From Sulfurimonas sp. HSL-1716 (GTDB taxonomy: Bacteria; Campylobacterota; Campylobacteria; Campylobacterales; Sulfurimonadaceae): a stretch of 64,000 nt of DNA. Where the stretch lies: NCBI RefSeq assembly GCF_039645975.1, contig NZ_CP147918.1, positions 1,984,001 through 2,048,000 on the forward strand, in the 5' to 3' direction. Shown piece after piece: positions 27,507 through 35,818 of this stretch (positions within the stretch are counted from its first letter, which is position 1; the number at the start of each line of letters is the position of its first letter). The notes under the pieces are model-generated. The model searched no databases and had not been told where the DNA came from. It was given only the letters and a program-made list of their open reading frames with translations. The position numbers were made by a program, and so were the translations under genes.

Positions 27507-27532
27507 GCAGAGTGGTTTTTGTCTCACTCTGC
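27507..27532. terminator. 8-bp stem-loop inside the queE-queD gap
   Basis: GCAGAGTG / CACTCTGC with a 10-nt loop. On the plus strand a run of T bases follows a few bases later (about 27538-27545), giving it terminator-like form for plus-strand transcripts. No plus-strand gene ends just before it, so it may serve the repeat element instead. Confidence 0.4.
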
Positions 27533-27635
27533 GTTAGTTTTTTTTACCTTAACGTTAGCTAGGGCTTCAAAAAACTGCCTTGATTGAACCAAAAATCATC
27601 TCTGTTTACCCCTGCTAAGATTTTTGAGATAGGTT

Positions 27636-28394
27636 CTACACTCCATGATTTTGGTCCCATATGCGGATATGCAATCTATCCGAATAAGTATAGCCTTTTG
27701 TCTTGCAAAACTCTATAAGGGGCTCCGAGTTTTTCTCTATCTCTTTTTTGCTGCCGCCAAGAGGCATACAGTAGACCTGCAAAAACGGCGCATATGAGAT
27801 GATCTCGTCGATCTCGTCGTCAAGCCCGAGGTCTATGGATGCTTCATCTATGGAAAACTTGAAAAATGCCTCTTTTGCGTTTTGCGCGTAGGAGAAGATC
27901 GCATCGGGTTTTACACGCTTTGAAAAGCTCTCATGAGAGTTCGAAAGCTTTACTGACAAAGCATAAACACACTCCTTGTAAACCGGATACTTTTCAAAAT
28001 CGATGTTTATCGTCGCATTCGTCTCGAAAGTCACGCGAAAACCGTTTTCTCTCAAGTATTTTATAAACTCCAAAAAGATCTCATCGTTATAGTTTAAAAG
28101 CGGTTCTCCGCCTGTTAGAACGACATCCACATTATCCGGAAGCTCATACATATCCATTATGTGTAAAAGCTGCTCTGTCTTGGTTATGGGTATCCATTTT
28201 GAAGAGAAATACTCTTTATTGACCGCATAAACGGTATCGCATCCCAGCACTTCCACTCCCTCATGCGAAGTCTGTACGCAGCCGAATCCTTCACAGCGCA
28301 TATTGCAGCCGCCGAATCTAAAAAAAAGCGACGGTACTCCCGTGTAGCGTCCTTCGCCCTGTATGGAGTAAAAATGTTCTACCAGATACAGCAT
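27636..28394 (-). CDS. queE: 7-carboxy-7-deazaguanine synthase, Campylobacter-type
   Basis: Radical SAM enzyme that contracts 6-carboxytetrahydropterin to 7-carboxy-7-deazaguanine for queuosine. The 252-residue protein starts YLVEHFYSIQGEGRYTGVPS, the usual QueE opening. The cluster Cys lie in CNMRCEGFGC, an unusual C-x3-C-x4-C spacing instead of the canonical CxxxCxxC. TGGEPLLNY and FETNATI follow. The start overlaps the moaA stop by one base, so moaA-queE-queD read as one unit interrupted by the repeat element. Confidence 0.93.
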   Translation of the reverse strand: MLYLVEHFYSIQGEGRYTGVPSLFFRFGGCNMRCEGFGCVQTSHEGVEVLGCDTVYAVNKEYFSSKWIPITKTEQLLHIMDMYELPDNVDVVLTGGEPLLNYNDEIFLEFIKYLRENGFRVTFETNATINIDFEKYPVYKECVYALSVKLSNSHESFSKRVKPDAIFSYAQNAKEAFFKFSIDEASIDLGLDDEIDEIISYAPFLQVYCMPLGGSKKEIEKNSEPLIEFCKTKGYTYSDRLHIRIWDQNHGV

Positions 28395-29359
28395 CAGCCG
28401 CCGGTCTCATAAAAAGCACGGGTGGAGACTTCATCGTCCGATTCGCTCCAGCGGTTCTTTTCCGGTTTTGTACGTACCACCTCTTTTAAGACAAGAGCAG
28501 CACCTTTTATATCTTTGCGCTGAATAGCCTCTTTTATGCTCATTGCCTCATCGAAGTACAGACACGGTATGAGCTGCCCTTCGGCGGTCAGGCGGATACG
28601 GTTGCACTTCTTGCAAAAATCGTCCTCATAAGGTTCTATGATACCGAATCTGTATCCGTCTTGCATCTTGAAGTAATGCGAAGGAGAGTGTCCGTCGAAC
28701 CCTTCGTCCGTAAAGTCGTAATGTTCTTTTAGCAGTGAAAGAAGCTCGGGGCTTTTCATCCCTTTGATATCTGCTGAAGCATGGGAGTTTTGCATATACT
28801 CTATAAAGCGTATGCTCATACCGCGCTCTTTACAGTATTGCAGCACGTCTACTATCTCCTGAGCGTTTACGCCTTTCATAGGCACCATATTGACTTTTAC
28901 CTTCAGTCCGACCTTTAAAGCCTCCTCGACTCCGGCAAGTACGTTTGCAAGTACATCTTTTCCTGCTATGCGCTGTGCCACTTCGGGTTTTAAAGAATCG
29001 ATAGAGACGTTGAGGCGTTTTAATCCTGCGTCTTTAAGTCTTTGTGCGACGCCTTTTAAAAGATACCCGTTGGTTGTCATCGCCAGATCTATATCGCTCT
29101 TGTAGTCGTATATCATCTTGATGAACTTGTCCAGGTCTTCTCTAAGCAGAGGTTCGCCTCCGGTTATGCGAATCTTCTTTACGCCCTCATCGATCGCTAT
29201 CTTTAAAAACTCGAACAGCTCTTCAAATGAAAGCAGGCTCTCTTTTGGAACCCAGGAAAAAGGTTTCTCCGGCATACAGTATTGACATCTGAAATTGCAT
29301 CTCTCCGTTACCGATACCCGGATATAATCCACTACTCTCTCATAACTGTCTTTTAACAA
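28394..29359 (-). CDS. moaA: GTP 3',8-cyclase (molybdopterin synthesis)
   Basis: Radical SAM enzyme that starts Moco synthesis by converting GTP to 3',8-cyclo-GTP. The 321 residues carry both [4Fe-4S] clusters: CNFRCQYC near residues 21-28 and the C-terminal [18 protein letters not shown]. The protein ends with the catalytic GG (YETGG). The start is TTG 29359, supported by AAAGGA six bases upstream and by family alignment ([21 protein letters not shown] is the normal opening). Confidence 0.97.
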   Translation of the reverse strand: MLKDSYERVVDYIRVSVTERCNFRCQYCMPEKPFSWVPKESLLSFEELFEFLKIAIDEGVKKIRITGGEPLLREDLDKFIKMIYDYKSDIDLAMTTNGYLLKGVAQRLKDAGLKRLNVSIDSLKPEVAQRIAGKDVLANVLAGVEEALKVGLKVKVNMVPMKGVNAQEIVDVLQYCKERGMSIRFIEYMQNSHASADIKGMKSPELLSLLKEHYDFTDEGFDGHSPSHYFKMQDGYRFGIIEPYEDDFCKKCNRIRLTAEGQLIPCLYFDEAMSIKEAIQRKDIKGAALVLKEVVRTKPEKNRWSESDDEVSTRAFYETGG

Positions 29360-29491
29360 ATAGGTCCTTTGTCTTTATAAGTAAAAGATTATATCAATAT
29401 GATGTTTGTAAATAGTTGATGTTTTATGAAATAGGATTGTTTTTAATAATGAATATAGAAAATGTAACAGGAAAGAAAATCGAGAAGTGTG

Positions 29492-29518
29492 CAGCTAAAG
29501 GGGTTATCCCTTTAGCTG
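29492..29518 (-). terminator. Strong stem-loop after the bc1 operon
   Basis: Perfect 11-bp stem CAGCTAAAGGG / CCCTTTAGCTG with a 5-nt loop, six bases beyond the cytochrome c1 stop codon. No long T-tract follows directly on the minus strand, so it may end or protect the petABC mRNA. Confidence 0.65.
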
Positions 29519-29523
29519 ACGAA

Positions 29524-30465
29524 TTAGTGTAGGTCTCTCCACACTGAACGTTTCCATAGATATGCAAAGATAGCAAAAATGATTAAGAAGAACATAACAT
29601 TTTTACCGACTTCTGCACGCTCTACGCGTTTTGTATCACCACTGTCAGCTAAATGTTCGATAACTTTTTCAGCTGCTTCTGCAGTAACACCGACACGAGG
29701 CATCGCCGTACCTTCAAGCAAGTTTTGCGGATCTTCGACAAACGTACTTAGGTAGTGCTCACCGCGTGAACGGATATACATAGATAGATCCGGAGGAAGT
29801 TTACCCATATATTTTGTTAGAGCATCTTGATAAGTAAGAACTTGGATATCGAAAGCCAACTCATCTTTTTTATGTTTGAACTTAGGTTTTTCACCGATTT
29901 GTGTCCATTTTTCATACTTCATAGCATGACAACGTCCACAAGCCGTTTCAAATGCCATTTTAGGAGTAAGCTCCTCTTTTTTCACTGCGATAGACTGTAG
30001 ATAAGCTACCATATCGGCTACTTCTTGGTCTATATCTCCGCCTGCACCGTAAAACTGTGCCATCGGGTGAACTTTTCCTGTAGACTCATTGTATTTATGC
30101 TCCAGCATTAAAGCGTGAGCAGGATTTTTAATAAGTGCTGCCAAGAATTTAGGATCGTAAATGACACCCGCATTACTTAAGTCAGGTGTATCAACACCGT
30201 AAGTTTGTGCAGTCGCTACAGGATCCATAGGAGCAGGAACGCTTGCAACTTTAATAGAGTGACAACCAGTACATGCGCCGGCACCCATAACTAAATCTTT
30301 ACCACGTGCCGCATCACCTGTTTTTGTAAGTGCAGGCAGATCCGCGTATACGAATTTTTCGCTCTCTACATGCTTATGCATCTTTGAGTGTGCAAAAGGT
30401 TCGACCAGGTAATATGTAACAAGCGTAAAGACTGTAACTATTGCTAATATAAATAATTCTTTCAT
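29524..30465 (-). CDS. petC: Di-haem cytochrome c1 of the bc1 complex
   Basis: A 313-residue membrane-anchored cytochrome c with two haem sites, CTGCH near residue 65 and CGRCH near residue 174. Each sits in its own c-type domain, and Met-containing distal segments (HPMAQFYGAG and GTAMPRVG) follow. An N-terminal anchor (residues 4-24) and a C-terminal anchor (about 288-306) frame the protein. Duplicated haem domains are typical of the bc1 complex in Campylobacterota. It carries electrons from the Rieske centre to periplasmic cytochromes. It is last of petA-petB-petC. Confidence 0.92.
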   Translation of the reverse strand: MKELFILAIVTVFTLVTYYLVEPFAHSKMHKHVESEKFVYADLPALTKTGDAARGKDLVMGAGACTGCHSIKVASVPAPMDPVATAQTYGVDTPDLSNAGVIYDPKFLAALIKNPAHALMLEHKYNESTGKVHPMAQFYGAGGDIDQEVADMVAYLQSIAVKKEELTPKMAFETACGRCHAMKYEKWTQIGEKPKFKHKKDELAFDIQVLTYQDALTKYMGKLPPDLSMYIRSRGEHYLSTFVEDPQNLLEGTAMPRVGVTAEAAEKVIEHLADSGDTKRVERAEVGKNVMFFLIIFAIFAYLWKRSVWRDLH

Positions 30466-30479
30466 TTTTCTCTTTCTCC

Positions 30480-31694
30480 TTACGCTTTTTTCTCTAGTTT
30501 AGTGATAATCGGAAGGACTATCCATAAACCGATAAACGTCAACGCGGCAAAGAATCCTACTGTACCGTACGGTTCGATCGGAGGTACTTTACCCATTGCC
30601 GTCAATACAATCATGTCTATAAGCATAGCCCAGAACCAAACAGCGAATAATCCGCGGCGGTTTGCAGGAACAGCATTCGGACTTTTGTCTAGGAACGGAA
30701 GCAAGAAGAAGATAACTTGCGCAAAACCGAATGCCATTAGACCGACATTTGTAGAGAACGGACGAAGGATCTCATAAGACCATAGGAAATACCACTCAGG
30801 ATAGATGTGAGTCGGTGTTTTAAGACCGTCAGCAGGGTCGAAGTTGACCGGATCCATCGCAAAATCATAATGATAGAACACAAGGTAGAAGAAAAAGATC
30901 AGGAATATTGAAACAACAAACATATCTTTACTCATAAAGTCGTTAGCAAACGCAATAACTTTAGAACCTGCTTTATTTCCGCTTTTATATTTTTTAGCTT
31001 CAGCTTCGAAATCGATCTCTTCACCGTCTTGGTTGTTTACGTGAGGAATACGAAGTGTTCCGAAGTGTAAACCGATAAGTCCGATGATCGCCAAAGGAAG
31101 AAGAAGTACATGCAGCATAAAGAAACGATCAAGGAATGCTTGCGCAGGAACGTAGTCACCGCGGATCCATTCAACTAAACCGTTTGCGTGCAATCCACCA
31201 AGGCTGAAGATATTTGTAATAACCATACCTGCCCAGTAGCTCATTTGTCCCCATGGAAGCATATAGCCACTGAAAGCTTCAGCAGAGAATGTTACAAATA
31301 AAAGCATACCTGAGATCCAGATCATCTCACGCCCTTTTTTATACGAACCGTAATAGATACCCGTAAACATGTGGATATATATAACCAAGAATACTACCGA
31401 TGCAGCTACACCGTGAATATGTCTCCATAACCATCCAAACTCAACCTCACGCATAATAGTGTAGTTAACACTGTCAAATGCCGTATGGATGTTTGGTTGA
31501 TAATACATCAATAAAAAGATTCCCGAAACCAATAATAGAGCAAAAGTAATAGCCAATACCATACCCATTGCCCATAAAAAGTTAATATTTTTTGGAATCC
31601 AATACTCAGTTGCCATAACACGACGAACGGTATCAATGCCAAGACGCTGATTTACCCAATCGTGAACACTTGTAGCTTTTGTAAAATGTGCCAT
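30480..31694 (-). CDS. petB: Cytochrome b of the bc1 complex
   Basis: A 404-residue, roughly eight-helix cytochrome b that oxidises menaquinol. The two haem-b His pairs lie in HIHGVAASVVFLVIYIHMF and HVLLLPLAIIGLIGLHFG. The Qo-site PEWY motif is present as IYPEWYFLWSYEILR. It lies between the Rieske gene (12-nt gap) and the cytochrome c1 gene (14-nt gap), each with a good ribosome binding site, as one operon. Confidence 0.96.
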   Translation of the reverse strand: MAHFTKATSVHDWVNQRLGIDTVRRVMATEYWIPKNINFLWAMGMVLAITFALLLVSGIFLLMYYQPNIHTAFDSVNYTIMREVEFGWLWRHIHGVAASVVFLVIYIHMFTGIYYGSYKKGREMIWISGMLLFVTFSAEAFSGYMLPWGQMSYWAGMVITNIFSLGGLHANGLVEWIRGDYVPAQAFLDRFFMLHVLLLPLAIIGLIGLHFGTLRIPHVNNQDGEEIDFEAEAKKYKSGNKAGSKVIAFANDFMSKDMFVVSIFLIFFFYLVFYHYDFAMDPVNFDPADGLKTPTHIYPEWYFLWSYEILRPFSTNVGLMAFGFAQVIFFLLPFLDKSPNAVPANRRGLFAVWFWAMLIDMIVLTAMGKVPPIEPYGTVGFFAALTFIGLWIVLPIITKLEKKA

Positions 31695-31706
31695 CTATTT
31701 TTCTCC

Positions 31707-32234
31707 TTAAACTCTCAGCGTAGTGCCGTTTTCTACCATTTTTTTGTATTCCGGTCCCTCTTCACCTAAAACCAACTTGTTACCGTCGATTTTAAAAGGA
31801 GGAATATCAAGACCACGCGGAGGTGGAGCTTTTGTTACCATACCAGTTGCATCGTACATACCCCCATGACATGCACATAAGAAGCTTTCTTTTTTGTTAT
31901 CATATCCTGGAATACATCCAAGGTGAGTACAAAGACCTATACAAACCACGTAGTGGCTTCCGTTGATAACGATGTTACGAGCTTTATCAGCTTCATTTTG
32001 TTTTGCTACCATCTCTGCCGATTGTTTCAAGACAAAGATAGGTTTCCCCCTCCACTTTTCAACTACAAGTTCATTCTCTTTATATACAGACATATCAAGA
32101 GTCGTGAAACCTGCAGAACGTACGCTTGGAAGTGGATCCCAAGTTTTTTTCATAGCATAAAGGGAAGCAACAGCTCCGACACCCGTAACGGCGCCGAAAG
32201 CTTTACCCATAAACCCTCTTCTTCCATTTTTCAT
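31707..32234 (-). CDS. petA: Rieske iron-sulfur protein
   Basis: A 175-residue Rieske subunit. The [2Fe-2S] ligands are in CTHLGC (near residue 109) and CACHGG (near 126). A twin-arginine-like start (NGRRGFMGKAF) is followed by a hydrophobic anchor with GAVTGVGAVASLYA. It moves electrons from menaquinol at cytochrome b to cytochrome c1. It is the first gene of petABC; the promoter must lie in the 63-nt gap before it or farther upstream. Confidence 0.97.
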   Translation of the reverse strand: MKNGRRGFMGKAFGAVTGVGAVASLYAMKKTWDPLPSVRSAGFTTLDMSVYKENELVVEKWRGKPIFVLKQSAEMVAKQNEADKARNIVINGSHYVVCIGLCTHLGCIPGYDNKKESFLCACHGGMYDATGMVTKAPPPRGLDIPPFKIDGNKLVLGEEGPEYKKMVENGTTLRV

Positions 32235-32297
32235 AGTATTTTCCTCATTACTTTGTAGAATCGTAGGCTTTATGTTATATCAACAACTCTTAAAAAT

Positions 32298-33164
32298 CTA
32301 TAAATACAACTTATCTTTAAGATAATTTACAACTTTGTTACAATTTTGTTGTAATTTATTATATTTTTGTGATGAAACCATGGACAAAACGGTATCAAAT
32401 TCGGCTCTATTAAAATCGTTAATTATTGGTATTTTTAGTGTTTCGAACAGTTTTACAAAATCTTTGTTATAGTCTTTTCTCTGCATGTAGACGGGCTTTC
32501 CGCCGCTTGCAAGACTTTCCAAAACGGCTTGAGGAGATGAAGTAACCAATATTTTTGTCGACGTAATAAACGTGTCGTATTCTTCAAACTCAAAAGTGCT
32601 GTCAAATCTGCCCGTTAACATCTCTTCATAATCCAAAAAATAATAAAATCCACTCAAAAAAGCGACATTCAATCCGTCAAAAAACTTAAGGTTCTTTTCT
32701 ATATCTTTTTCATAATCATCATCACCGAAAAAAAATCCCAACTCGATGTTTTTTTCAAACTCGCCGAAATATTTGTCATCTACGACAACGGATGTACATG
32801 TACGATCATCTTCATAATACGGCGATATTAAAAACTCGTTGTTCATACGTTTGTCATCGGGATCGTCGCTCACTCGGATAAAAGTCGAAAAATAGGAGCG
32901 CATATCTTCAAGCATCAAGGGATTTGCTTCTGCGCTGTCAAAGATGATCTTGTCTCCTTTATGCGCTATGTTTACGATGTTTCTTACCATATCTATGCCG
33001 ACACTGTTTTTTATACCGAAGTGTCTGGCTTCATGCGCTATGCGGAAATCCGAACAAAGAAGAGTCATCTCGTCATCGTCCAAAGCGTTTAAGATCGCAG
33101 CTGCGCGCCTAAATCTGTCAAGCCCTACCCTGTGCCCAGTATCTACATAATAAAATTTTCTCAC
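32298..33164 (-). CDS. Glycosyltransferase-like protein (GT-B / PseG-like), unknown
   Basis: A 288-residue cytoplasmic protein. The opening KFYYVDTGHRVGLDRFRRA and the later LVTSSPQAVLESLASGGKPVYM segment resemble the two Rossmann halves of GT-B glycosyltransferases such as PseG/MurG, where the second segment binds the nucleotide sugar. This is a pattern-level guess; no catalytic residue is certain. It is upstream of and in line with petABC, with no functional link apparent. Confidence 0.5.
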   Translation of the reverse strand: MRKFYYVDTGHRVGLDRFRRAAAILNALDDDEMTLLCSDFRIAHEARHFGIKNSVGIDMVRNIVNIAHKGDKIIFDSAEANPLMLEDMRSYFSTFIRVSDDPDDKRMNNEFLISPYYEDDRTCTSVVVDDKYFGEFEKNIELGFFFGDDDYEKDIEKNLKFFDGLNVAFLSGFYYFLDYEEMLTGRFDSTFEFEEYDTFITSTKILVTSSPQAVLESLASGGKPVYMQRKDYNKDFVKLFETLKIPIINDFNRAEFDTVLSMVSSQKYNKLQQNCNKVVNYLKDKLYL

Positions 33165-33230
33165 CTGTTACTCACTTCTTTACTATAATAATGGGGTGAT
33201 TATAACTACTGTAGGCTTTACATTGGATTT

Positions 33231-33620
33231 CTACTCTCTTTTGAGTTTCTCCAAGAGTTCTTTTTTTGTAAAATGTCCTGATAACGAAGGTGTCAAAAAT
33301 GTCTCGTCTTTTCCCGATACGAAAAAAAGTGCAGGAAACTGCTGCGTATAAAACATCTCGATGGGATAACTGTTCTCATCTTCATAAAAAGCGATAGCAG
33401 CCACATACTTTTCGTTTATCTCGTCTTGAACCCTTTTTTTATTGAAAATGTCGACAAAAACCGTCTTGCATCTTGGAGAGTCTTTTTTTAGCAGCAAGAG
33501 CAGTATGTCTTTGTTTTGCTCTTTTGCTTTTGCCAATGCACTATCATAACTGCTCTGCCACTGGATATGTCCGCCAAAAGCAAATGCGGCAAACAGCATC
33601 AGACTTAAAAAGATTTTCAT
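33231..33620 (-). CDS. Periplasmic thioredoxin-like protein
   Basis: A 129-residue protein with a signal peptide (IFLSLMLFAAFAFGG) and a thioredoxin-7-like fold. The cis-Pro region QQFPALFFVSG is present. The active-site position has a lone Cys in SPRCKTV, in place of CxxC, which may permit disulfide isomerase-like or binding functions only. It lies 12 nt after a SHOCT-domain gene in the same direction. Confidence 0.65.
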   Translation of the reverse strand: MKIFLSLMLFAAFAFGGHIQWQSSYDSALAKAKEQNKDILLLLLKKDSPRCKTVFVDIFNKKRVQDEINEKYVAAIAFYEDENSYPIEMFYTQQFPALFFVSGKDETFLTPSLSGHFTKKELLEKLKRE

Positions 33621-33632
33621 ATATTCCCTTTT

Positions 33633-33839
33633 TTAACGTAAATTCTCTTTTTTTCTTTTATATTCTTCTTCGTCTATTTCTCCGTTCGCATATCTTTTAT
33701 CCAAGATATCCTTAGCGGAAGGCTCATCATTTTTAGAGCTGTTGTTCATAAAATAAACCACACCCACGATCGCCAAAATAAAAATCAGCCAGCCAAATCC
33801 CATCATAAACCCCCATCCACTCATCATATATCCGTTCAT
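33633..33839 (-). CDS. Small SHOCT-domain membrane protein
   Basis: A 68-residue protein with one membrane segment (about 8-30, GFMMGFGWLIFILAIVGVVYF) and a C-terminal SHOCT motif (AKDILDKRYANGEIDEEEYKRKK). SHOCT tails are short oligomerisation modules at the ends of many small membrane proteins. Its role is unknown; it shares direction and probable transcript with the periplasmic thioredoxin-like protein. Confidence 0.75.
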   Translation of the reverse strand: MNGYMMSGWGFMMGFGWLIFILAIVGVVYFMNNSSKNDEPSAKDILDKRYANGEIDEEEYKRKKENLR

Positions 33840-33892
33840 GAGTTTTTCCTGTAGTTTTTATTTCTGCAAACATTATACTATTTCTTTGTGAG

Positions 33893-34561
33893 GTGTTTGT
33901 GATACAATACCGCATGGATTGGAAAACACTTATTGAAAATGAGCGTCACAAAGAGTATTTCAAAAAGCTCAAAGCTATCATCGATGAAAAATATGAAACG
34001 ACGACCGTCTACCCGCCAAAAGAAAAAATTTTCAACGCATTTAGCAAAACAAAATATGAAGAGCTCAAAGTAGTCATCCTCGGGCAAGACCCGTACCACG
34101 GAGCGGGACAGGCGCAGGGGCTTTGCTTCTCCACACCCGCAAACATTCAAAACCCGCCCTCGATGCAAAACATACTTAAAGAGATAGCTGCCGACACAGG
34201 CAAACAGCCTCAGGCAATTGACGGCGACCTTACCCCGTGGGCAACGCAGGGAGTTTTGCTTTTAAACACTACTTTAACGGTCGAAGCAGGTAAACCAAAA
34301 TCGCACTTTGGTTTAGGATGGGAGATCTTCACCGACACCGTCATAAAACATATCTCCGATAATTTTGAGGGAATCATCTTTTTGCTCTGGGGCTCACCTG
34401 CCATAGCCAAGTCAAACCTCATCGACAAGAACAAACATTTCATCCTCACCGCCCCGCACCCAAGCCCCCTTTCGGCATACCGAGGATTTTTCGGCTGTAA
34501 ACACTTTAGTAAAACAAATGAGATACTAAAAAAAGAGGGTAAAAAAGAGATAGTATGGTAG
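33893..34561 (+). CDS. ung: Uracil-DNA glycosylase, family 1
   Basis: Removes uracil from DNA. The protein has the catalytic motif GQDPYHGAGQAQGL near residue 64 and the HPSPLSAYRGFFGC motif near the C-terminus, matching family 1 UDG. Length is about 216-222 residues. The start is uncertain: GTG 33893 and GTG 33899 lie close to a GAGG box, whereas ATG 33914 gives the neat MDWK opening but has no visible ribosome binding site. It is the last ordinary-composition gene before the AT-rich island. Confidence 0.95.
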   Translation: MFVIQYRMDWKTLIENERHKEYFKKLKAIIDEKYETTTVYPPKEKIFNAFSKTKYEELKVVILGQDPYHGAGQAQGLCFSTPANIQNPPSMQNILKEIAADTGKQPQAIDGDLTPWATQGVLLLNTTLTVEAGKPKSHFGLGWEIFTDTVIKHISDNFEGIIFLLWGSPAIAKSNLIDKNKHFILTAPHPSPLSAYRGFFGCKHFSKTNEILKKEGKKEIVW

Positions 34562-34702
34562 TTTTGAGGGAAATTCTTGCAATATCGTAAACTCAATAAT
34601 GAAACTTTAATTAAAATTAAATCATAATTATTATTTCATTTAATAATTTACTACTAAAGAAAATATTAAAATATTGGCAAGTTAACTACTGGGATAAAGA
34701 GA

Positions 34703-35818
34703 ATGATACAATTTATAGAAAGTCTTCATAGGCCTGCTAATACAAGATTAAAATCTTGTGTTCACTTATGTAAGTTTATGAAAAATGAAAAGTATGATAA
34801 ACAAACATTTAGAGCAGAGTTCTTTCTATATATTTTAAATGAACTTAATCATTCATATGAAAACAATTTAACAAAAGACACATTTGGGATAACAAGTAAG
34901 GAATCTTTAGGGGTTATCAATAATTTATTTCAGAACAAAACAAAAAAAGAAAAAATTAGTTTTTTAACTACTTTCAACCTTGCAAAAAAAGATAAAACAG
35001 ATGAAGAAAAAAAAATTTTCTCACTATTTAAAACTGTAGGATATTATATAAAATTATCCGCAATATTTGATTTAATTTATAAAGACAGTTTAACAGATTT
35101 AGGTTTGGAGTTGGCTTCCTACCCATCTAAAAAAGATTTTACTAATTTAAGTTCAAAACAAAAATCCTTCTTCTTTAATCGAATAATTGAAAAAGATTTA
35201 CTATTCATATTGCCTTTGATATTTTGGCGAACCATATTAATAAAACATCCAAAAATAGTTAGTGGTTATGGTGATAAAGCCAAGTATGAAAACTCTATAA
35301 AGTTTATATCAGAAGCATTGTCACATAAAAAGTTTGTATATACTGCAATTAGTTGGAACAACTACATTGTTGTTAGAAATCAGTGGCTAAAAGACATAGA
35401 CTGTATAGGTTCAAATGGTAATATAAAACCTTCATTTAAATTAAAATTACTTGATACAGAAGAAAGTAAAAACTATTATAATCAAGTCGCATTACAAGCT
35501 AAACAATATATTAAAACAAAAGTAACACCTTTAGAAAAATATTTAGAAAGTTTAAAAACTATCAATAAAACATATAAACAATTAGTTAAAGAACAGGATA
35601 GAAAAAATTACGCTTTTATAAACTTATACGACATCGCACAAGAAGCAAAGTTTTCATATAATAAAATGCAAGATTTTTTGAATCATCTAGTATTAGATAA
35701 AGAAAACTGGCAAAGAGTAAAATTAAATAACGTAATTGGTGGAGCTGATTCTAGAAAAAGGTTTTTTATTAGACGAAAGCCTATATTAAATATTAAAATT
35801 TTAGAGGATTTAAAATGA
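34703..35818 (+). CDS. Island gene 1: unknown protein, possible winged-helix DNA-binding segment
   Basis: A 371-residue basic, Lys/Asn-rich protein I do not recognise. Residues 128-176 (LTDLGLELASYP, then a helix ending FFFNRIIEKDLLFILPLIFWR) resemble the wing-helix stretch seen in some restriction-enzyme and BREX-associated recognition proteins. The C-terminal third, with KQLVKEQDRKNYAFINLYDIAQEAKFSYNKMQDFLNHL, has a second helix-turn-helix-like pattern. Such a layout would suit a DNA-sensing subunit, but this is inference. Its ribosome binding site is weak (AAGAGA). The stop overlaps the ATPase start as ATGA. The first 11 bases of genes 1 and 2 are identical. Confidence 0.7.
   Translation: MIQFIESLHRPANTRLKSCVHLCKFMKNEKYDKQTFRAEFFLYILNELNHSYENNLTKDTFGITSKESLGVINNLFQNKTKKEKISFLTTFNLAKKDKTDEEKKIFSLFKTVGYYIKLSAIFDLIYKDSLTDLGLELASYPSKKDFTNLSSKQKSFFFNRIIEKDLLFILPLIFWRTILIKHPKIVSGYGDKAKYENSIKFISEALSHKKFVYTAISWNNYIVVRNQWLKDIDCIGSNGNIKPSFKLKLLDTEESKNYYNQVALQAKQYIKTKVTPLEKYLESLKTINKTYKQLVKEQDRKNYAFINLYDIAQEAKFSYNKMQDFLNHLVLDKENWQRVKLNNVIGGADSRKRFFIRRKPILNIKILEDLK

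Larger units (their letters stand above)
27370..27638. mobile_element. MITE-like element with about 37-bp imperfect terminal inverted repeats
   Basis: The 5' arm begins TAGAACCTTTCTCCAAAATC at 27370. The reverse complement of the 3' arm, read from 27638, begins TAGAACCTATCTCAAAAATC. Counted by hand, the arms match at about 31 of 37 positions. The roughly 269-bp segment has no coding capacity, holds a nested 95-bp palindrome and another hairpin, and fills the queE-queD gap. The left arm supplies the queD ribosome binding site; the right end contains the queE TAG stop. I see no target-site duplication. It is either a miniature inverted-repeat element or a single large transcript hairpin. Confidence 0.6.
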
